Shown here: piece by piece, positions 20,210 through 28,938 of the stretch
Layout of the letters: each line of letters starts with the position of its first letter
How positions within the stretch are numbered: position 1 is the first letter of the stretch
DNA from: Bryobacterales bacterium
GTDB taxonomy: Bacteria; Acidobacteriota; Terriglobia; Bryobacterales; Bryobacteraceae
NCBI GenBank assembly: GCA_016721425.1
Contig: JADKID010000042.1
Coordinates: forward strand, 186,001 to 250,000
Reading direction: 5' to 3'
Length of the DNA stretch: 64,000 nucleotides
Position numbers and translations under genes: made by a program
Notes under the pieces: generated by a model
Databases searched by the model: none
Told to the model about the DNA's origin: nothing
What the model saw: only the letters and a program-made list of their open reading frames with translations

Positions 20210-20692
20210 ATGGGAACGATGTTCGCCACTCGAATGGACCTGGGCCACCGGAATTGCGCAGCCGGCAGGGCGCCAGACACATGGGACCTACCCGACAAGG
20301 GACGAAATCTTCAGGTTCTGGTTCTTTTCACAGACGTGCCAAGCACTTTGGAAGCATTACGTTACGCGTCGGACCTTCCTCACGCCGAGCGGGCGCCGAT
20401 CCACCTCCTCGTGCCCCGGGTAGTCCCCTATCCTCTGCCGCTGCATGAGCCGGACGTTCAGACAGCGCTGTTGGCGAAGCGCTTCCGCCTGATCGCGGCG
20501 GAGGCAAAGGTCGAAACTCAGGTGGACATCCTGCTTTGCCGCGATTCCTGGGAGGCTATCCAGCGCACCCTCGCCACCCCGCGCATCGTCGTGATCGGCG
20601 GACACCGCCGATGGTGGCCCACACGCGAGCAGCGGATCGCAAAGCGGTTGCGCGCCGAAGGCCACTACGTCGTTTTTGCTGAATCGAAGTGA
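20210..20692 (+). CDS. Usp-like protein, first gene of the kdp locus
   Basis: The protein has 160 aa. ATG 20210 is favoured by GGGAG six bases upstream; a GTG at 20192 is possible. The N-terminus (LQVLVLFTDVPSTLEALRYA) and the C-terminal segment (IVVIGGHRRWWPTREQRIAK, then LRAEGHYVVFAESK) form the first strand and the nucleotide-loop region of a universal-stress-protein fold, with VVIGG in place of the usual ATP loop G-x2-G-x9-G. The middle has a dense basic/Leu region. It is cytoplasmic. It lies 8 bases before the small-peptide gene and on the same strand as kdpFABC, suggesting a part in potassium sensing or signalling. The function is inferred from context only. Confidence 0.65.
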   Translation: MGTMFATRMDLGHRNCAAGRAPDTWDLPDKGRNLQVLVLFTDVPSTLEALRYASDLPHAERAPIHLLVPRVVPYPLPLHEPDVQTALLAKRFRLIAAEAKVETQVDILLCRDSWEAIQRTLATPRIVVIGGHRRWWPTREQRIAKRLRAEGHYVVFAESK

Positions 20693-20700
20693 GCGAACCA

Positions 20701-20784
20701 ATGCTTGACCTGATCTACATCTCGACCGCGTTCTTCTTCTTCCTGGCCTGTTGGCTGCTGACCAAGGCCTGCGAAAAGCTGTGA
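20701..20784 (+). CDS. 27-aa single-span membrane peptide of the kdp operon
   Basis: The frame is ATG 20701 to TGA 20784. The peptide is MLDLIYISTAFFFFLACWLL followed by TKACEKL, that is, one hydrophobic helix with a short charged tail. It sits between the Usp-like gene and kdpF, 30 bases before the kdpF start. The pattern (an acidic Asp at position 3, one TM helix, then a K/R-x-C-E-(K/R)-L tail) resembles short peptides often encoded just upstream of kdpF in other phyla, from memory. It is likely a small subunit or regulator of the KdpFABC pump. It is too short for many gene callers. Confidence 0.6.
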   Translation: MLDLIYISTAFFFFLACWLLTKACEKL

Positions 20785-20814
20785 CGCCCATCCACCCACA
20801 GAAAGAACAGAGCC

Positions 20815-20898
20815 ATGGACTACATCATCGCGGGACTCACGGCAGTCCTTCTCTTCTGCTACTTGATCTACGCGCTTCTCAAACCGGAGAAGTTCTGA
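20815..20898 (+). CDS. kdpF: KdpF, small subunit of the potassium-importing ATPase
   Basis: The protein has 27 aa: MDYIIAGLTAVLLFCYLIYA then LLKPEKF. This is one TM helix with the family's Y-x-L-(L/I)-x-P-E-x-F ending, which packs against KdpA and stabilises the complex in the inner membrane. ATG 20815 is followed by a stop at 20896-20898, seven bases before kdpA. Length and position match known KdpF. Confidence 0.9.
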   Translation: MDYIIAGLTAVLLFCYLIYALLKPEKF

Positions 20899-20905
20899 GG
20901 TACCT

Positions 20906-22696
20906 ATGACACCCAACGGAATTTTGCAGATTGGCATCTACTTCCTGCTGATCCTCGCCGTGACGAAGCCAGTGGGCACCTACATGGCACGCGTGTTCAG
21001 CGGGGAGCGCACGTTTCTCCATCCGCTTCTGCGGCCGCTGGAAAGGCTTTGCTACGTCCTCTCAGGGATCAAGGAGGACGTCGAGCAGCGCTGGACGCAG
21101 TATGCGGGCAGCCTAATTGCTTTTAGTTTTTTCAGTTTCCTGCTGGCCTATCTCTTCCAGCGACTGCAAGGCATACTTCCGCTGAACCCCATGGCTTTTG
21201 GCACTGCGGCCGCGCCCGCCAGCGCCACAGCTATGACCCCAGACCTGGCCTTCAACACGGCCGTCAGCTTCGTCACCAACACGAACTGGCAGAGCTACGT
21301 TGGCGAGACCACCATGAGCTACCTCGTTCAGATGGCCGCGCTCACGGTACAGAATTTCGTCTCCGCCGCGGCCGGCATCGCCATCGCCATCGCGTTGATT
21401 CGCGGCCTCGCCCGCCAGCAGGCCAATGCCATCGGCAACTTCTGGGTGGATCTCACCCGCGCGGTGGTCTATTTGCTGCTGCCCCTCTCGCTCGTGGGCG
21501 CGCTATTCCTCTGCTCGCAAGGCGTCATCCAGAACATGGGTTCCTACACAAAGGTGACGACACTGGAGGGCAAGACGCAGGTGATTGCCCAGGGTCCGGT
21601 TGCTTCCCAGGAAGCCATCAAGATGGTTGGCACCAATGGCGGCGGCTTCTTCAACGCCAATTCATCCCACCCCTTTGAGAACCCCACGCCCCTGACCAAT
21701 CTGGTGCAGATGCTGATGATCTTCGTGATTCCGGCGGGCTTGACTTATACGCTTGGGAAAATGGTCGGCGATACGCGCCAAGGGTGGGCGATCTTTGCCG
21801 CCATGAGCATCATGTTCCTGATCGGCGTGTTTGTCGTTTACGGCGCCGAACAGTCCGGGAACCCGAATCTCGCCAAGCTTGGGATAGAGTCCAACGCCTC
21901 GGCAACCCAGTCCGGAGGAAACATGGAAGGCAAGGAAGTGCGCTTCGGCATCGCCGCCACGTCGCTCTTCGCCACCATCACCACGGCGGCCAGCTGCGGC
22001 GCCGTGAACGGCATGCACGATAGCTTCACGCCGCTGGGCGGCCTGGTGCCCCTCTTCAATATGGAGGTGGGCGAGGTGATCTTCGGCGGCACCGGCGCCG
22101 GTCTATACGGGATGCTGCTGTTCGCGATTCTGGCCGTGTTCATCGCCGGCCTGATGGTGGGACGGACGCCGGAATACCTTGGCAAGAAGATCGAAGGAAA
22201 GGAAGTGAAGATGGCGATGATCGCGCTCATCGCCACCTCCGCGGTGATCCTGCTCTTCACCGGCTCCAGTGCGGTCATCCATTTCGCCAAGGGTTCCTAC
22301 TGGAACGGCGCTTATGGCCCGGCCACCGGGAATCTGAACAACAGCGGGCCGCACGGCTTCGCCGAGATCCTCTACGCGTACTCCAGCGGCGCCGCCAACA
22401 ATGGCAGCGCCTTCGCCGGCCTCAGCGCGAACACGCCCTGGTATAACCTGACCATCGGCCTGGCGATGCTAATTGGCCGCTTCCTGATCATTATTCCGAT
22501 GCTGGCCGTCGCCGGCAGTCTCGCCGCGAAGAAGCGAGTGCCGGTCACCAGCGGGACCTTCCCCACCCACGGCCCGCTCTTTGTGGGCCTGCTAGTCGGC
22601 ACCGTGGTCATCGTCGGCGCCCTGACCTTCTTCCCGGCGTTGTCGCTGAGCCCCATCGTCGAGCACTTTCTCATGGCGCAAGGGAGGCTGTTCTAA
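20906..22696 (+). CDS. kdpA: KdpA, potassium-binding channel-like subunit
   Basis: The protein has 596 aa and about ten TM helices, belonging to the superfamily of K+ transporters with four selectivity-filter loops. Filter-type segments are visible: SFVTNTNWQSY, GTNGGGFFNANSSHPFENP, ATITTAASCGAVNGMHDS and the ANTPWYNL region. It binds and translocates K+ with nanomolar affinity, energised by KdpB. The length equals that of the E. coli protein plus a slightly longer loop. The gene lies between kdpF (7-base gap) and kdpB (2-base gap). Confidence 0.96.
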   Translation: MTPNGILQIGIYFLLILAVTKPVGTYMARVFSGERTFLHPLLRPLERLCYVLSGIKEDVEQRWTQYAGSLIAFSFFSFLLAYLFQRLQGILPLNPMAFGTAAAPASATAMTPDLAFNTAVSFVTNTNWQSYVGETTMSYLVQMAALTVQNFVSAAAGIAIAIALIRGLARQQANAIGNFWVDLTRAVVYLLLPLSLVGALFLCSQGVIQNMGSYTKVTTLEGKTQVIAQGPVASQEAIKMVGTNGGGFFNANSSHPFENPTPLTNLVQMLMIFVIPAGLTYTLGKMVGDTRQGWAIFAAMSIMFLIGVFVVYGAEQSGNPNLAKLGIESNASATQSGGNMEGKEVRFGIAATSLFATITTAASCGAVNGMHDSFTPLGGLVPLFNMEVGEVIFGGTGAGLYGMLLFAILAVFIAGLMVGRTPEYLGKKIEGKEVKMAMIALIATSAVILLFTGSSAVIHFAKGSYWNGAYGPATGNLNNSGPHGFAEILYAYSSGAANNGSAFAGLSANTPWYNLTIGLAMLIGRFLIIIPMLAVAGSLAAKKRVPVTSGTFPTHGPLFVGLLVGTVVIVGALTFFPALSLSPIVEHFLMAQGRLF

Positions 22697-22698
22697 TC

Positions 22699-24840
22699 AT
22701 GCCTACGTCAACGAAGGATAAAGCAATGCCGAAGGTTGCTGTCCCTGCAAACGGGCCCACCGATCTCTCGGACTTACTGCCGAAGCGGCTCGCCCACGCA
22801 CGGCCGCTGTTCGATCCGGACATCATCGGTCGTGCCATCCGCGGATCGCTCCTCAAACTGAACCCGGTAGCCCTGCTGAAGAACCCGGTGATCTTCGTGG
22901 TTGAAGTGGGCGCCGTCGTCACTTCGCTCTTCCTGGTCCGCGATCTCGCCACTGGCGCGGCGGGCATCGGCTTCACGCTGCAGATCTCTCTCTGGCTGTG
23001 GTTCACGGTCCTGTTTGCCAACTTTGCCGAAGCCATGGCAGAAGCGCGCGGTAAGGCGCAGGCTGATGCCCTGCGCAAAACGAAGACCGATTCGGTGGCT
23101 CAGCGGGTTCTCTCGGGCGGCAAGGTGGAGCAGGTATCGGCCTCGCAACTCCGCGCAGGCGACATCATCCTCTGTGACGCAGGCGAACTCATCTCCGGCG
23201 ATGGCGAGGTCGTTGAGGGCATCGCCTCGGTCGACGAGTCGGTCATCACCGGCGAGAGCGCCCCGGTCATTCGGGAATCGGGCGGGGACCGCAGCGCCGT
23301 CACCGGCGGCACTCGCGTGTTATCGGACCGGCTGAAGATCAAGATCACGTCGAACCCCGGCGAGACATTCCTCGATCGCATGATCGCTCTGGTCGAGGGC
23401 GCCGAGCGCCAGAAGACGCCCAACGAGATCGCGCTCAATATCCTGATTGCCGGCCTGACGCTGATCTTCCTGCTCGCCGTAGTCACGCTTCAACCATTCG
23501 CGCAGTTCAGCGTCACGGCCGCCGGTTCGGGCGCCGTGCCCAGCGTCGCAGTCCTCGTGTCGCTGCTGGTCTGTCTGATCCCGACCACCATCGGCGGCCT
23601 GCTCTCTGCCATCGGCATCGCCGGCATGGATCGCGTCATGCAGCACAACGTCCTGGCCATGAGCGGCAAGGCGGTGGAGGCTTCCGGCGACGTCAACACG
23701 CTGCTCCTCGATAAGACGGGCACCATCACCATTGGCAATCGCCAGGCGGTGGAGTTCATTCCCGTCAACGGTGTCACGCCGGCGGAACTCGCCGACGCCG
23801 CCCAGTTGTCGAGCCTGGCCGACGAAACACCCGAAGGCCGCTCGGTGGTGGTGCTTGCCAAGGAGAAGTACGGTTTGCGCGGCCGGGAGGTCGCCAGCCA
23901 CGAGGCTCACTTCATCCCCTTTTCGGCTTACACCCGCATGAGCGGCGTCGACATCGATGGGCGTCATCTGCGGAAGGGCGCCAGCGATTCCATCTCGCAG
24001 TTCGTGAGGGAACAGGGCGGCACCGTCCCCCCCGACCTCATCGAAGCAGCCGAGCGCATCTCCCGCCAGGGCGGCACTCCTCTGGCCGTCGCCGATGGGC
24101 GCAAGGCCATGGGGGTCATCAACCTGAAAGACGTCGTCAAAGGCGGCATGCATGAACGCCTTGCTCAGCTCCGCGCCATGGGCATCCGCACTGTCATGAT
24201 CACCGGCGACAATCCACTGACGGCAGCCGCCATCGCCGCCGAAGCGGGCGTCGACGACTTTCTCGCCCAGGCCTCGCCTGCCGATAAGCTCAACTACATC
24301 AAAAAAGAGCAGGCCGAAGGGCGCCTGGTGGCCATGACGGGAGACGGAACCAACGATGCCCCCGCGCTCGCGCAGGCCGATGTCGGCCTCGCCATGAACA
24401 CCGGCACAATGGCCGCCAAAGAGGCCGGCAACATGGTGGACCTGGACTCCAATCCGACCAAGCTCATCGAGGTTGTCGCCATCGGCAAGCAGTTGCTGAT
24501 CACGCGCGGCGCCCTCACCACGTTCTCGATTGCCAACGACATCGCCAAGTACTTCGCCATCATCCCGGCGATGTTCATGGCTACCTACCCCGCGCTCGCC
24601 AACCTCAACATCATGGGCCTGCACAATGCGCAGAGCGCGGTGCTATCGGCCGTGATCTTCAACGCGCTGATCATTATTGCTCTGGTGCCCCTGGCCCTGC
24701 GCGGAGTCAAATACCGGCCAGTCTCGGCCGGCGCCCTGCTTCGCCGCAACCTGCTGATCTACGGGATTGGCGGCATCATCGTCCCGTTCCCCGGAATCTG
24801 GGTCATCGACCAGATCGTTCACGTGCTCGGACTTGCCTGA
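22699..24840 (+). CDS. kdpB: KdpB, P-type ATPase subunit
   Basis: The protein has 713 aa. The phosphorylation motif DKTGTIT has Asp338. The actuator loop TGES (184-187) includes the Ser187 that corresponds to the Ser phosphorylated in inhibited E. coli KdpB. TGDGTNDAPAL forms the hinge, and the TM4 segment CLIPTTIGGLLSAIG matches the family. It hydrolyses ATP to drive K+ uptake through KdpA. The N-terminus is about 25 residues longer than usual, with a second Met at codon 10. All key residues are intact. Confidence 0.96.
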   Translation: MPTSTKDKAMPKVAVPANGPTDLSDLLPKRLAHARPLFDPDIIGRAIRGSLLKLNPVALLKNPVIFVVEVGAVVTSLFLVRDLATGAAGIGFTLQISLWLWFTVLFANFAEAMAEARGKAQADALRKTKTDSVAQRVLSGGKVEQVSASQLRAGDIILCDAGELISGDGEVVEGIASVDESVITGESAPVIRESGGDRSAVTGGTRVLSDRLKIKITSNPGETFLDRMIALVEGAERQKTPNEIALNILIAGLTLIFLLAVVTLQPFAQFSVTAAGSGAVPSVAVLVSLLVCLIPTTIGGLLSAIGIAGMDRVMQHNVLAMSGKAVEASGDVNTLLLDKTGTITIGNRQAVEFIPVNGVTPAELADAAQLSSLADETPEGRSVVVLAKEKYGLRGREVASHEAHFIPFSAYTRMSGVDIDGRHLRKGASDSISQFVREQGGTVPPDLIEAAERISRQGGTPLAVADGRKAMGVINLKDVVKGGMHERLAQLRAMGIRTVMITGDNPLTAAAIAAEAGVDDFLAQASPADKLNYIKKEQAEGRLVAMTGDGTNDAPALAQADVGLAMNTGTMAAKEAGNMVDLDSNPTKLIEVVAIGKQLLITRGALTTFSIANDIAKYFAIIPAMFMATYPALANLNIMGLHNAQSAVLSAVIFNALIIIALVPLALRGVKYRPVSAGALLRRNLLIYGIGGIIVPFPGIWVIDQIVHVLGLA

Positions 24841-24854
24841 GGAGAGAAACTACC

Positions 24855-25436
24855 ATGTGGAAACAGATGCTACCCGCGTTGCGCATGACGCTCCTGATGA
24901 CGGTGGTGACCGGACTGATCTATCCCGGAGTGATCACCGGACTCTGCCAGGTCCTGTTTCGCTCTCAGGCCAATGGCAGCCTGATTACGCGAAACGGCCA
25001 GGTTGTGGGCTCGGCCCTGATTGGACAGAGTTTCACCAAGGCCGAGTACTTCCAGCCGCGTCCCTCGGCTGCCGGCGCGGAAGGTTACGATGCCTCCGCC
25101 TCCGGCGGATCCAACCTGGGACCCACCAGCCAGAAGTTAATTGACCGCGTGAAGGGCTCGGTCGCGAGGCTGCACACCGACAATCCGGCGATGCAGGGCG
25201 CCGTGCCTGCGGACCTGGCTACGGCCAGCGGCAGCGGCCTGGACCCGCATCTCAGTCCCGCCTCGGCTGCGGTGCAAATCGAACGGGTCGCCAAGGCTCG
25301 CGGCATTTCGGTGGACCAATTGAGACCAGTCGTCGATCAACTCACCGAGGGACGCGACCTGGGTTTGCTCGGCGAGCCGCGCGTGAACGTGCTCGCACTG
25401 AATCTCGCGCTGGACGAGAAATTCCCCGTTCGCTAA
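24855..25436 (+). CDS. kdpC: KdpC, periplasmic-facing subunit of the potassium ATPase
   Basis: The protein has 193 aa with one N-terminal TM helix (LRMTLLMTVVTGLIYPGVIT). The family motifs are IGQSFTKAEYFQPRPSAAG, SGGSNLGPTS, ASGSGLDPHLSPASA, QIERVAKARG and LGEPRVNVLALNLAL. KdpC stabilises the KdpA-KdpB complex and affects its affinity. GGAGAG precedes the start. It is the last of the four structural genes, 16 bases before the porin-like gene. Confidence 0.95.
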   Translation: MWKQMLPALRMTLLMTVVTGLIYPGVITGLCQVLFRSQANGSLITRNGQVVGSALIGQSFTKAEYFQPRPSAAGAEGYDASASGGSNLGPTSQKLIDRVKGSVARLHTDNPAMQGAVPADLATASGSGLDPHLSPASAAVQIERVAKARGISVDQLRPVVDQLTEGRDLGLLGEPRVNVLALNLALDEKFPVR

Positions 25437-25452
25437 TCGGAAGGAGACTTTT

Positions 25453-26571
25453 GTGCGACTTTTTCAAGGTGCCGCACTACTGGCCGCCGCCGCGCCGCTA
25501 GCGTTGGCCCAGGCCCAGGCCCCGTCGCCTGCCACTTCCGCGTCCACCTCCGCCCCCTGGTCAATCGGTCCGGTTCAGTTCAGCGGCTTGATTGACGGCT
25601 ACTATAACTACACACCCAATCACCCCGCCTCCAGGACCGTGCTGTACCGTAACTTTGACGTCCGGGCCAATAGCATTAGCCTCAACATGGCGGAGCTCAA
25701 TCTCGACATGGCCCCCGAGCCCCTCGGCTTCAAACTCAGCCTCGGCGCCGGTCGCGCCTTTGACCTGATCCACTTCGCCGACACCGCCAACGGCTTCGAC
25801 AGTCTTCGGTACGTCCCGCAGGCCTACCTCTCCTACAAGCCCGTCACGGCCAAGGGACTTCAGTTGGACTTCGGCAAGTTCTACACCTCCGCCGGCGCCG
25901 AACTTACCGAGACGCACCTCGGCTGGAACTACTCGCGCGCGCTGATGTATGCCAACGGGCCGTACTACCATTTTGGCCTGCGTACCACAATGCCGCTGTC
26001 TAAGAACTTCACCGCCGGCTTCCAAGTGGTGAACGGCTGGAATAACGTCGAGGACAACAACAGCGGCAAGACCGTGGGCGTGACAACGGTCGTGACCGTT
26101 CGCAAGTTCGTGTGGTCTAACGTCTACTACGCCGGCCCGGAAACCTCGGCCGCCAACGAGGGCTTCCGCAATTTCAACAGCACCGTGTTCACACTGAACC
26201 CCTCTGACAAGGTGAGCCTCTACGGCCAGTTCGACTACGGCACCGAGAAGGCGCGGGTGGGCGGGAGCTTCGACTGGATCACCTACGGCGGCGCGGCCAG
26301 ATTTCAAGTCACGCCTAGGTTCGCACTGAGCCCTCGCGCCGAGTATTACTACGACAAGGATGGCTTCATCACGGGCACCGTGCAGAAGCTCAAGGAGTTC
26401 ACCATCACCGGCTAATACAAGTTCGCGGATCACTTCTTCGCCCGTCTGGAGTACCGCCGGGACTGGTCCGATCAAGCCGTATTCGAGCGAGGCTCGGTCA
26501 CCGGCGCCACGAAGAAGCAGGATACGTTTGTCTTGGGTATGGTCGCCTACTTCCCGCCCCCGAAGAAATGA
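25453..26571 (+). pseudogene. Outer-membrane beta-barrel porin with in-frame TAA
   Basis: The frame starts at GTG 25453 behind AAGGAG and has a signal peptide. The body is a BBP2/OprB-like barrel with alternating strands (GLIDGYYNYTPNHP, SLNMAELNLDMAPE, LQLDFGKFYTSAGAE, KVSLYGQFDYGTEKARVG). A TAA at 26413-26415 stops it after 320 codons. The same frame stays open for 51 more codons that clearly encode the last strands (YKFADHFFARLEYRRDW, KKQDTFVLGMVAYFPPPKK) and ends with TGA at 26569-26571. Loss of the final strands would prevent insertion by the BAM machinery, so this is either a nonsense mutation or a read-through site. A porin after kdpC would supply K+ across the outer membrane. Confidence 0.8.
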
Positions 26572-26592
26572 TAATGGGAGTGGACGGATTGA

Positions 26593-27720
26593 ATGCCCGA
26601 GCCAGAACGTAGCCGCCCCACACCGGAACAGCTGCTGAAGCAGGTCGAGGCCGAGGAACTCCACCAACGGCGCGGGAAGCTGAAGGTGTTCCTCGGCTAC
26701 GCCTCCGGCGTGGGCAAGTCGTTTCGGATGCTGGACGAGGGCCGCCGCCGCAAGGCGCGCGGTGAGGACGTTGTCGTCGCTGCCGTCCAGCAGCAGGCGC
26801 CGGGCGACGTCGAGGAGATACTCAGGCAATTCGAGGTCATATCGCCACGGCTGGGTCTGGCGAGTCCTTGCATTGACGTCGACGCGGTACGCCGCCGGCG
26901 CCCGGCTGTCTGCCTGATCGACGGCCTGGCTTACAAAAACCCGCCCGGCAGTCAGAATTCCGAACGCTGGCAGGACGTCGACGAGTTGCTTGCCAGCGGC
27001 ATTTCGGTGATTACAACCGTCAATCTTCAGTACATCCAGGAGAAGCAGCCGCAGGTCGAGGCGATCCGCGGCCGATCCGTGGGTGAGTCTGTTCCAGAGA
27101 GCTTCATCCGGCGCGCCGACGAGATCGAGATCATGGACGCACCGCCCGAATATTGCGTCACACGCACGGAGGGCGGCAATCGCATCTCCGACGAGGAAGC
27201 CACGCGTCTGCAGCATCAGCTGTCTGAACTACGAGAGATAGCGCTGGTCCTGGTCGCCGAAGTGGTCGACAGCCAGTTGGAGGATTACCTTCGGCGCCAA
27301 GGCATCGAACAGAGTTTCGGCACGCACGAACGCATTTTGGTTTGTGTGACTCCCCGCTCCAATGCATCGTTGATGATCTCCCGCGGCAAGAGACAGGCAG
27401 AGCGATTCCACGGCGAGCTCTTCGTCGCCTATGTCGAGCAGGACCAGATGACCACCCAGGATCAGGAAACACTGGCGCGGAATCTGAAGGCGGCGCGGGA
27501 AGCGCAGGCCCACGTTGATATTCTCCACGGCGAAGACCCCGTGGCCGCCATCCTGCACTTCGCCGAGAAACAGGGCATCACTCAGATTTTCGTCGGCCAC
27601 AGCTTACGTCGCGGCTGGTGGCAGAGCCTGGTGCCCAATCCAGTGGACCGCCTCATCCTGGAAGCCGACGGAATCGATATCCGGATCTTCCCGCACGGCG
27701 CCGCATCGGAGGCCCAGTAG
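26593..27720 (+). CDS. Kinase-less KdpD-type sensor module, first copy (divergent)
   Basis: The protein has 375 aa: an N-terminal KdpD domain (residues 28-235) followed by a Usp domain (about 250-370). There are no TM helices and no histidine kinase part. The Walker A motif GYASGVGKS (35-43) is kept. The Walker B region, D-E-(L/F)-x-H-T-N in the family, reads IDGLAYKNPPGS here, so Glu and the His-Thr are lost. Nucleotide hydrolysis is thus doubtful. In full KdpD this half senses K+/ATP and, in some bacteria, c-di-AMP through the Usp domain. It lies 21 bases after the porin and 3 bases before the second copy. It may pair with the second copy or with a kinase encoded elsewhere. Confidence 0.85.
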   Translation: MPEPERSRPTPEQLLKQVEAEELHQRRGKLKVFLGYASGVGKSFRMLDEGRRRKARGEDVVVAAVQQQAPGDVEEILRQFEVISPRLGLASPCIDVDAVRRRRPAVCLIDGLAYKNPPGSQNSERWQDVDELLASGISVITTVNLQYIQEKQPQVEAIRGRSVGESVPESFIRRADEIEIMDAPPEYCVTRTEGGNRISDEEATRLQHQLSELREIALVLVAEVVDSQLEDYLRRQGIEQSFGTHERILVCVTPRSNASLMISRGKRQAERFHGELFVAYVEQDQMTTQDQETLARNLKAAREAQAHVDILHGEDPVAAILHFAEKQGITQIFVGHSLRRGWWQSLVPNPVDRLILEADGIDIRIFPHGAASEAQ

Positions 27721-27723
27721 GCG

Positions 27724-28857
27724 ATGCCGGATGAGCTCGCAGATCGAACCGGCCATCTGAAGATCATTCTCGGTTATGCGGCCGGCGTCGGCAAGACCTA
27801 CAGGATGCTCGAAGAAGGGCAGCAATTGGCGGCCGCCGGCCACGATGTAGTGATCGGCTACTTTGAGCCCCACGGCCGGAAAGACACCATCGCCAAAACC
27901 GAGGGGCTGGAGCTGATCCCCAGGCGCGTGGTGCAATACCGGGAGCGCGCCTTTGAGGAGATGGACACCGAGGCGATTCTGGCCCGCGATCCGGAGATTG
28001 CGCTCGTCGACGAATTCCCCCACACCAACGTTCCCGGCTCGGACCGATCCAAGCGCTGGGAGGACGTCCTCGTACTACTCGACGCCGGTATCGACGTGAT
28101 CACCACAATGAACATCCAGCATCTGGAGAGCCTGAACGACCAGATGCGGAAGATCACGGGAATTCAGGTTCGCGAGACCATCCCGGATTGGATCACCAAG
28201 CGTGCGGACGAAGTAGTGCTGGCCGATCTGACGCCAAACGCACTGCTCAACCGGCTGGACCGCGGCGTCGTCTACGCACCGGAAAAGGCCCAACGCGCGA
28301 AAACGAACTTCTTCAAGGAATCCACCCTGGCCGCCCTGAGAGAGATGGCCCTCCGGCAGACGGCGCACGAAATCGATGTGCGGAACGTGGACGACAGCAG
28401 TTTACATCCTATGGGGACAGCGGCAGCCGCGAGATCCAGCCAGGCTCAGCCTGTTGCGGCCGTGCAGGAGCGAATTCTAATCCATGTCACAGAGGCGCCT
28501 ACCACCGCGGGCCTCATACGCCGCGGCCGCCGGGTGGCGGACTACCTCAAGGCGGACTGCTTTGCAGTGTGCGTGCTGCGGGAGCCACTCCCGGCGGAGA
28601 GCCGCCATGCCATTGAGCGGCATTTGGATTTCTCCCGGCGGCTGCACATCGAAACCAGAATACTGGAAGGGACGGACGAGGCAGAAGTCCTGGTTGACTT
28701 TGCTCACACAAACGGGGTCACGCAGATCTACGTGGCAAAACCGCCCCGGTCCGTTGTGCCCTTTCTTTTCCGGCGGCAACTGGTGATGAGGATCGTCCGG
28801 TTGGCGACAGACATTCAGGTTACCGTGGTGGCGGACCGGCGCAAGCGAATGAACTAA
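27724..28857 (+). CDS. Kinase-less KdpD-type sensor module, second copy (canonical)
   Basis: The protein has 377 aa with the same architecture as its upstream neighbour: a KdpD N-terminal domain (residues 10-215) plus a Usp domain (about 245-370), without TM or kinase parts. Here both nucleotide motifs are canonical: GYAAGVGKTYRML (17-29) and DEFPHTNVPGSDRSKRW (96-112). The Usp half includes ILIHVTEAPTTAGLIRRGRR and ends IQVTVVADRRKR. Short KdpD homologues ending before the membrane part are known in cyanobacteria and Deinococcus, where they are thought to signal in trans. The gene closes the kdp locus; no kdpE or kinase follows. Confidence 0.88.
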   Translation: MPDELADRTGHLKIILGYAAGVGKTYRMLEEGQQLAAAGHDVVIGYFEPHGRKDTIAKTEGLELIPRRVVQYRERAFEEMDTEAILARDPEIALVDEFPHTNVPGSDRSKRWEDVLVLLDAGIDVITTMNIQHLESLNDQMRKITGIQVRETIPDWITKRADEVVLADLTPNALLNRLDRGVVYAPEKAQRAKTNFFKESTLAALREMALRQTAHEIDVRNVDDSSLHPMGTAAAARSSQAQPVAAVQERILIHVTEAPTTAGLIRRGRRVADYLKADCFAVCVLREPLPAESRHAIERHLDFSRRLHIETRILEGTDEAEVLVDFAHTNGVTQIYVAKPPRSVVPFLFRRQLVMRIVRLATDIQVTVVADRRKRMN

Positions 28858-28920
28858 CCGTGCAAAGGCGCCCTGCGAGCAACTCAGATTGAACGCGGCG
28901 CCCTGACTCCTTGCGCACGG
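28858..28920. terminator. Imperfect inverted repeat between convergent genes
   Basis: CCGTGC-AAAGG beginning at 28858 can pair with CCTT-GCGCACGG ending at 28920. Inside it, GGCGCCCTG occurs twice (28867-28875 and 28898-28906). It lies between the end of the kdp locus and the end of the leftward dehydrogenase gene, where a terminator is expected, but there is no T-run and the loop is long. Confidence 0.3.
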
Positions 28921-28938
28921 CCAAATCCCGACTGGCCG

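Noticed and set aside
28858..28938. Possible kdpE or kinase gene after the KdpD modules.
   Set aside because: Only 81 bases separate the second module from the convergent dehydrogenase gene; no response-regulator motif occurs in any frame.
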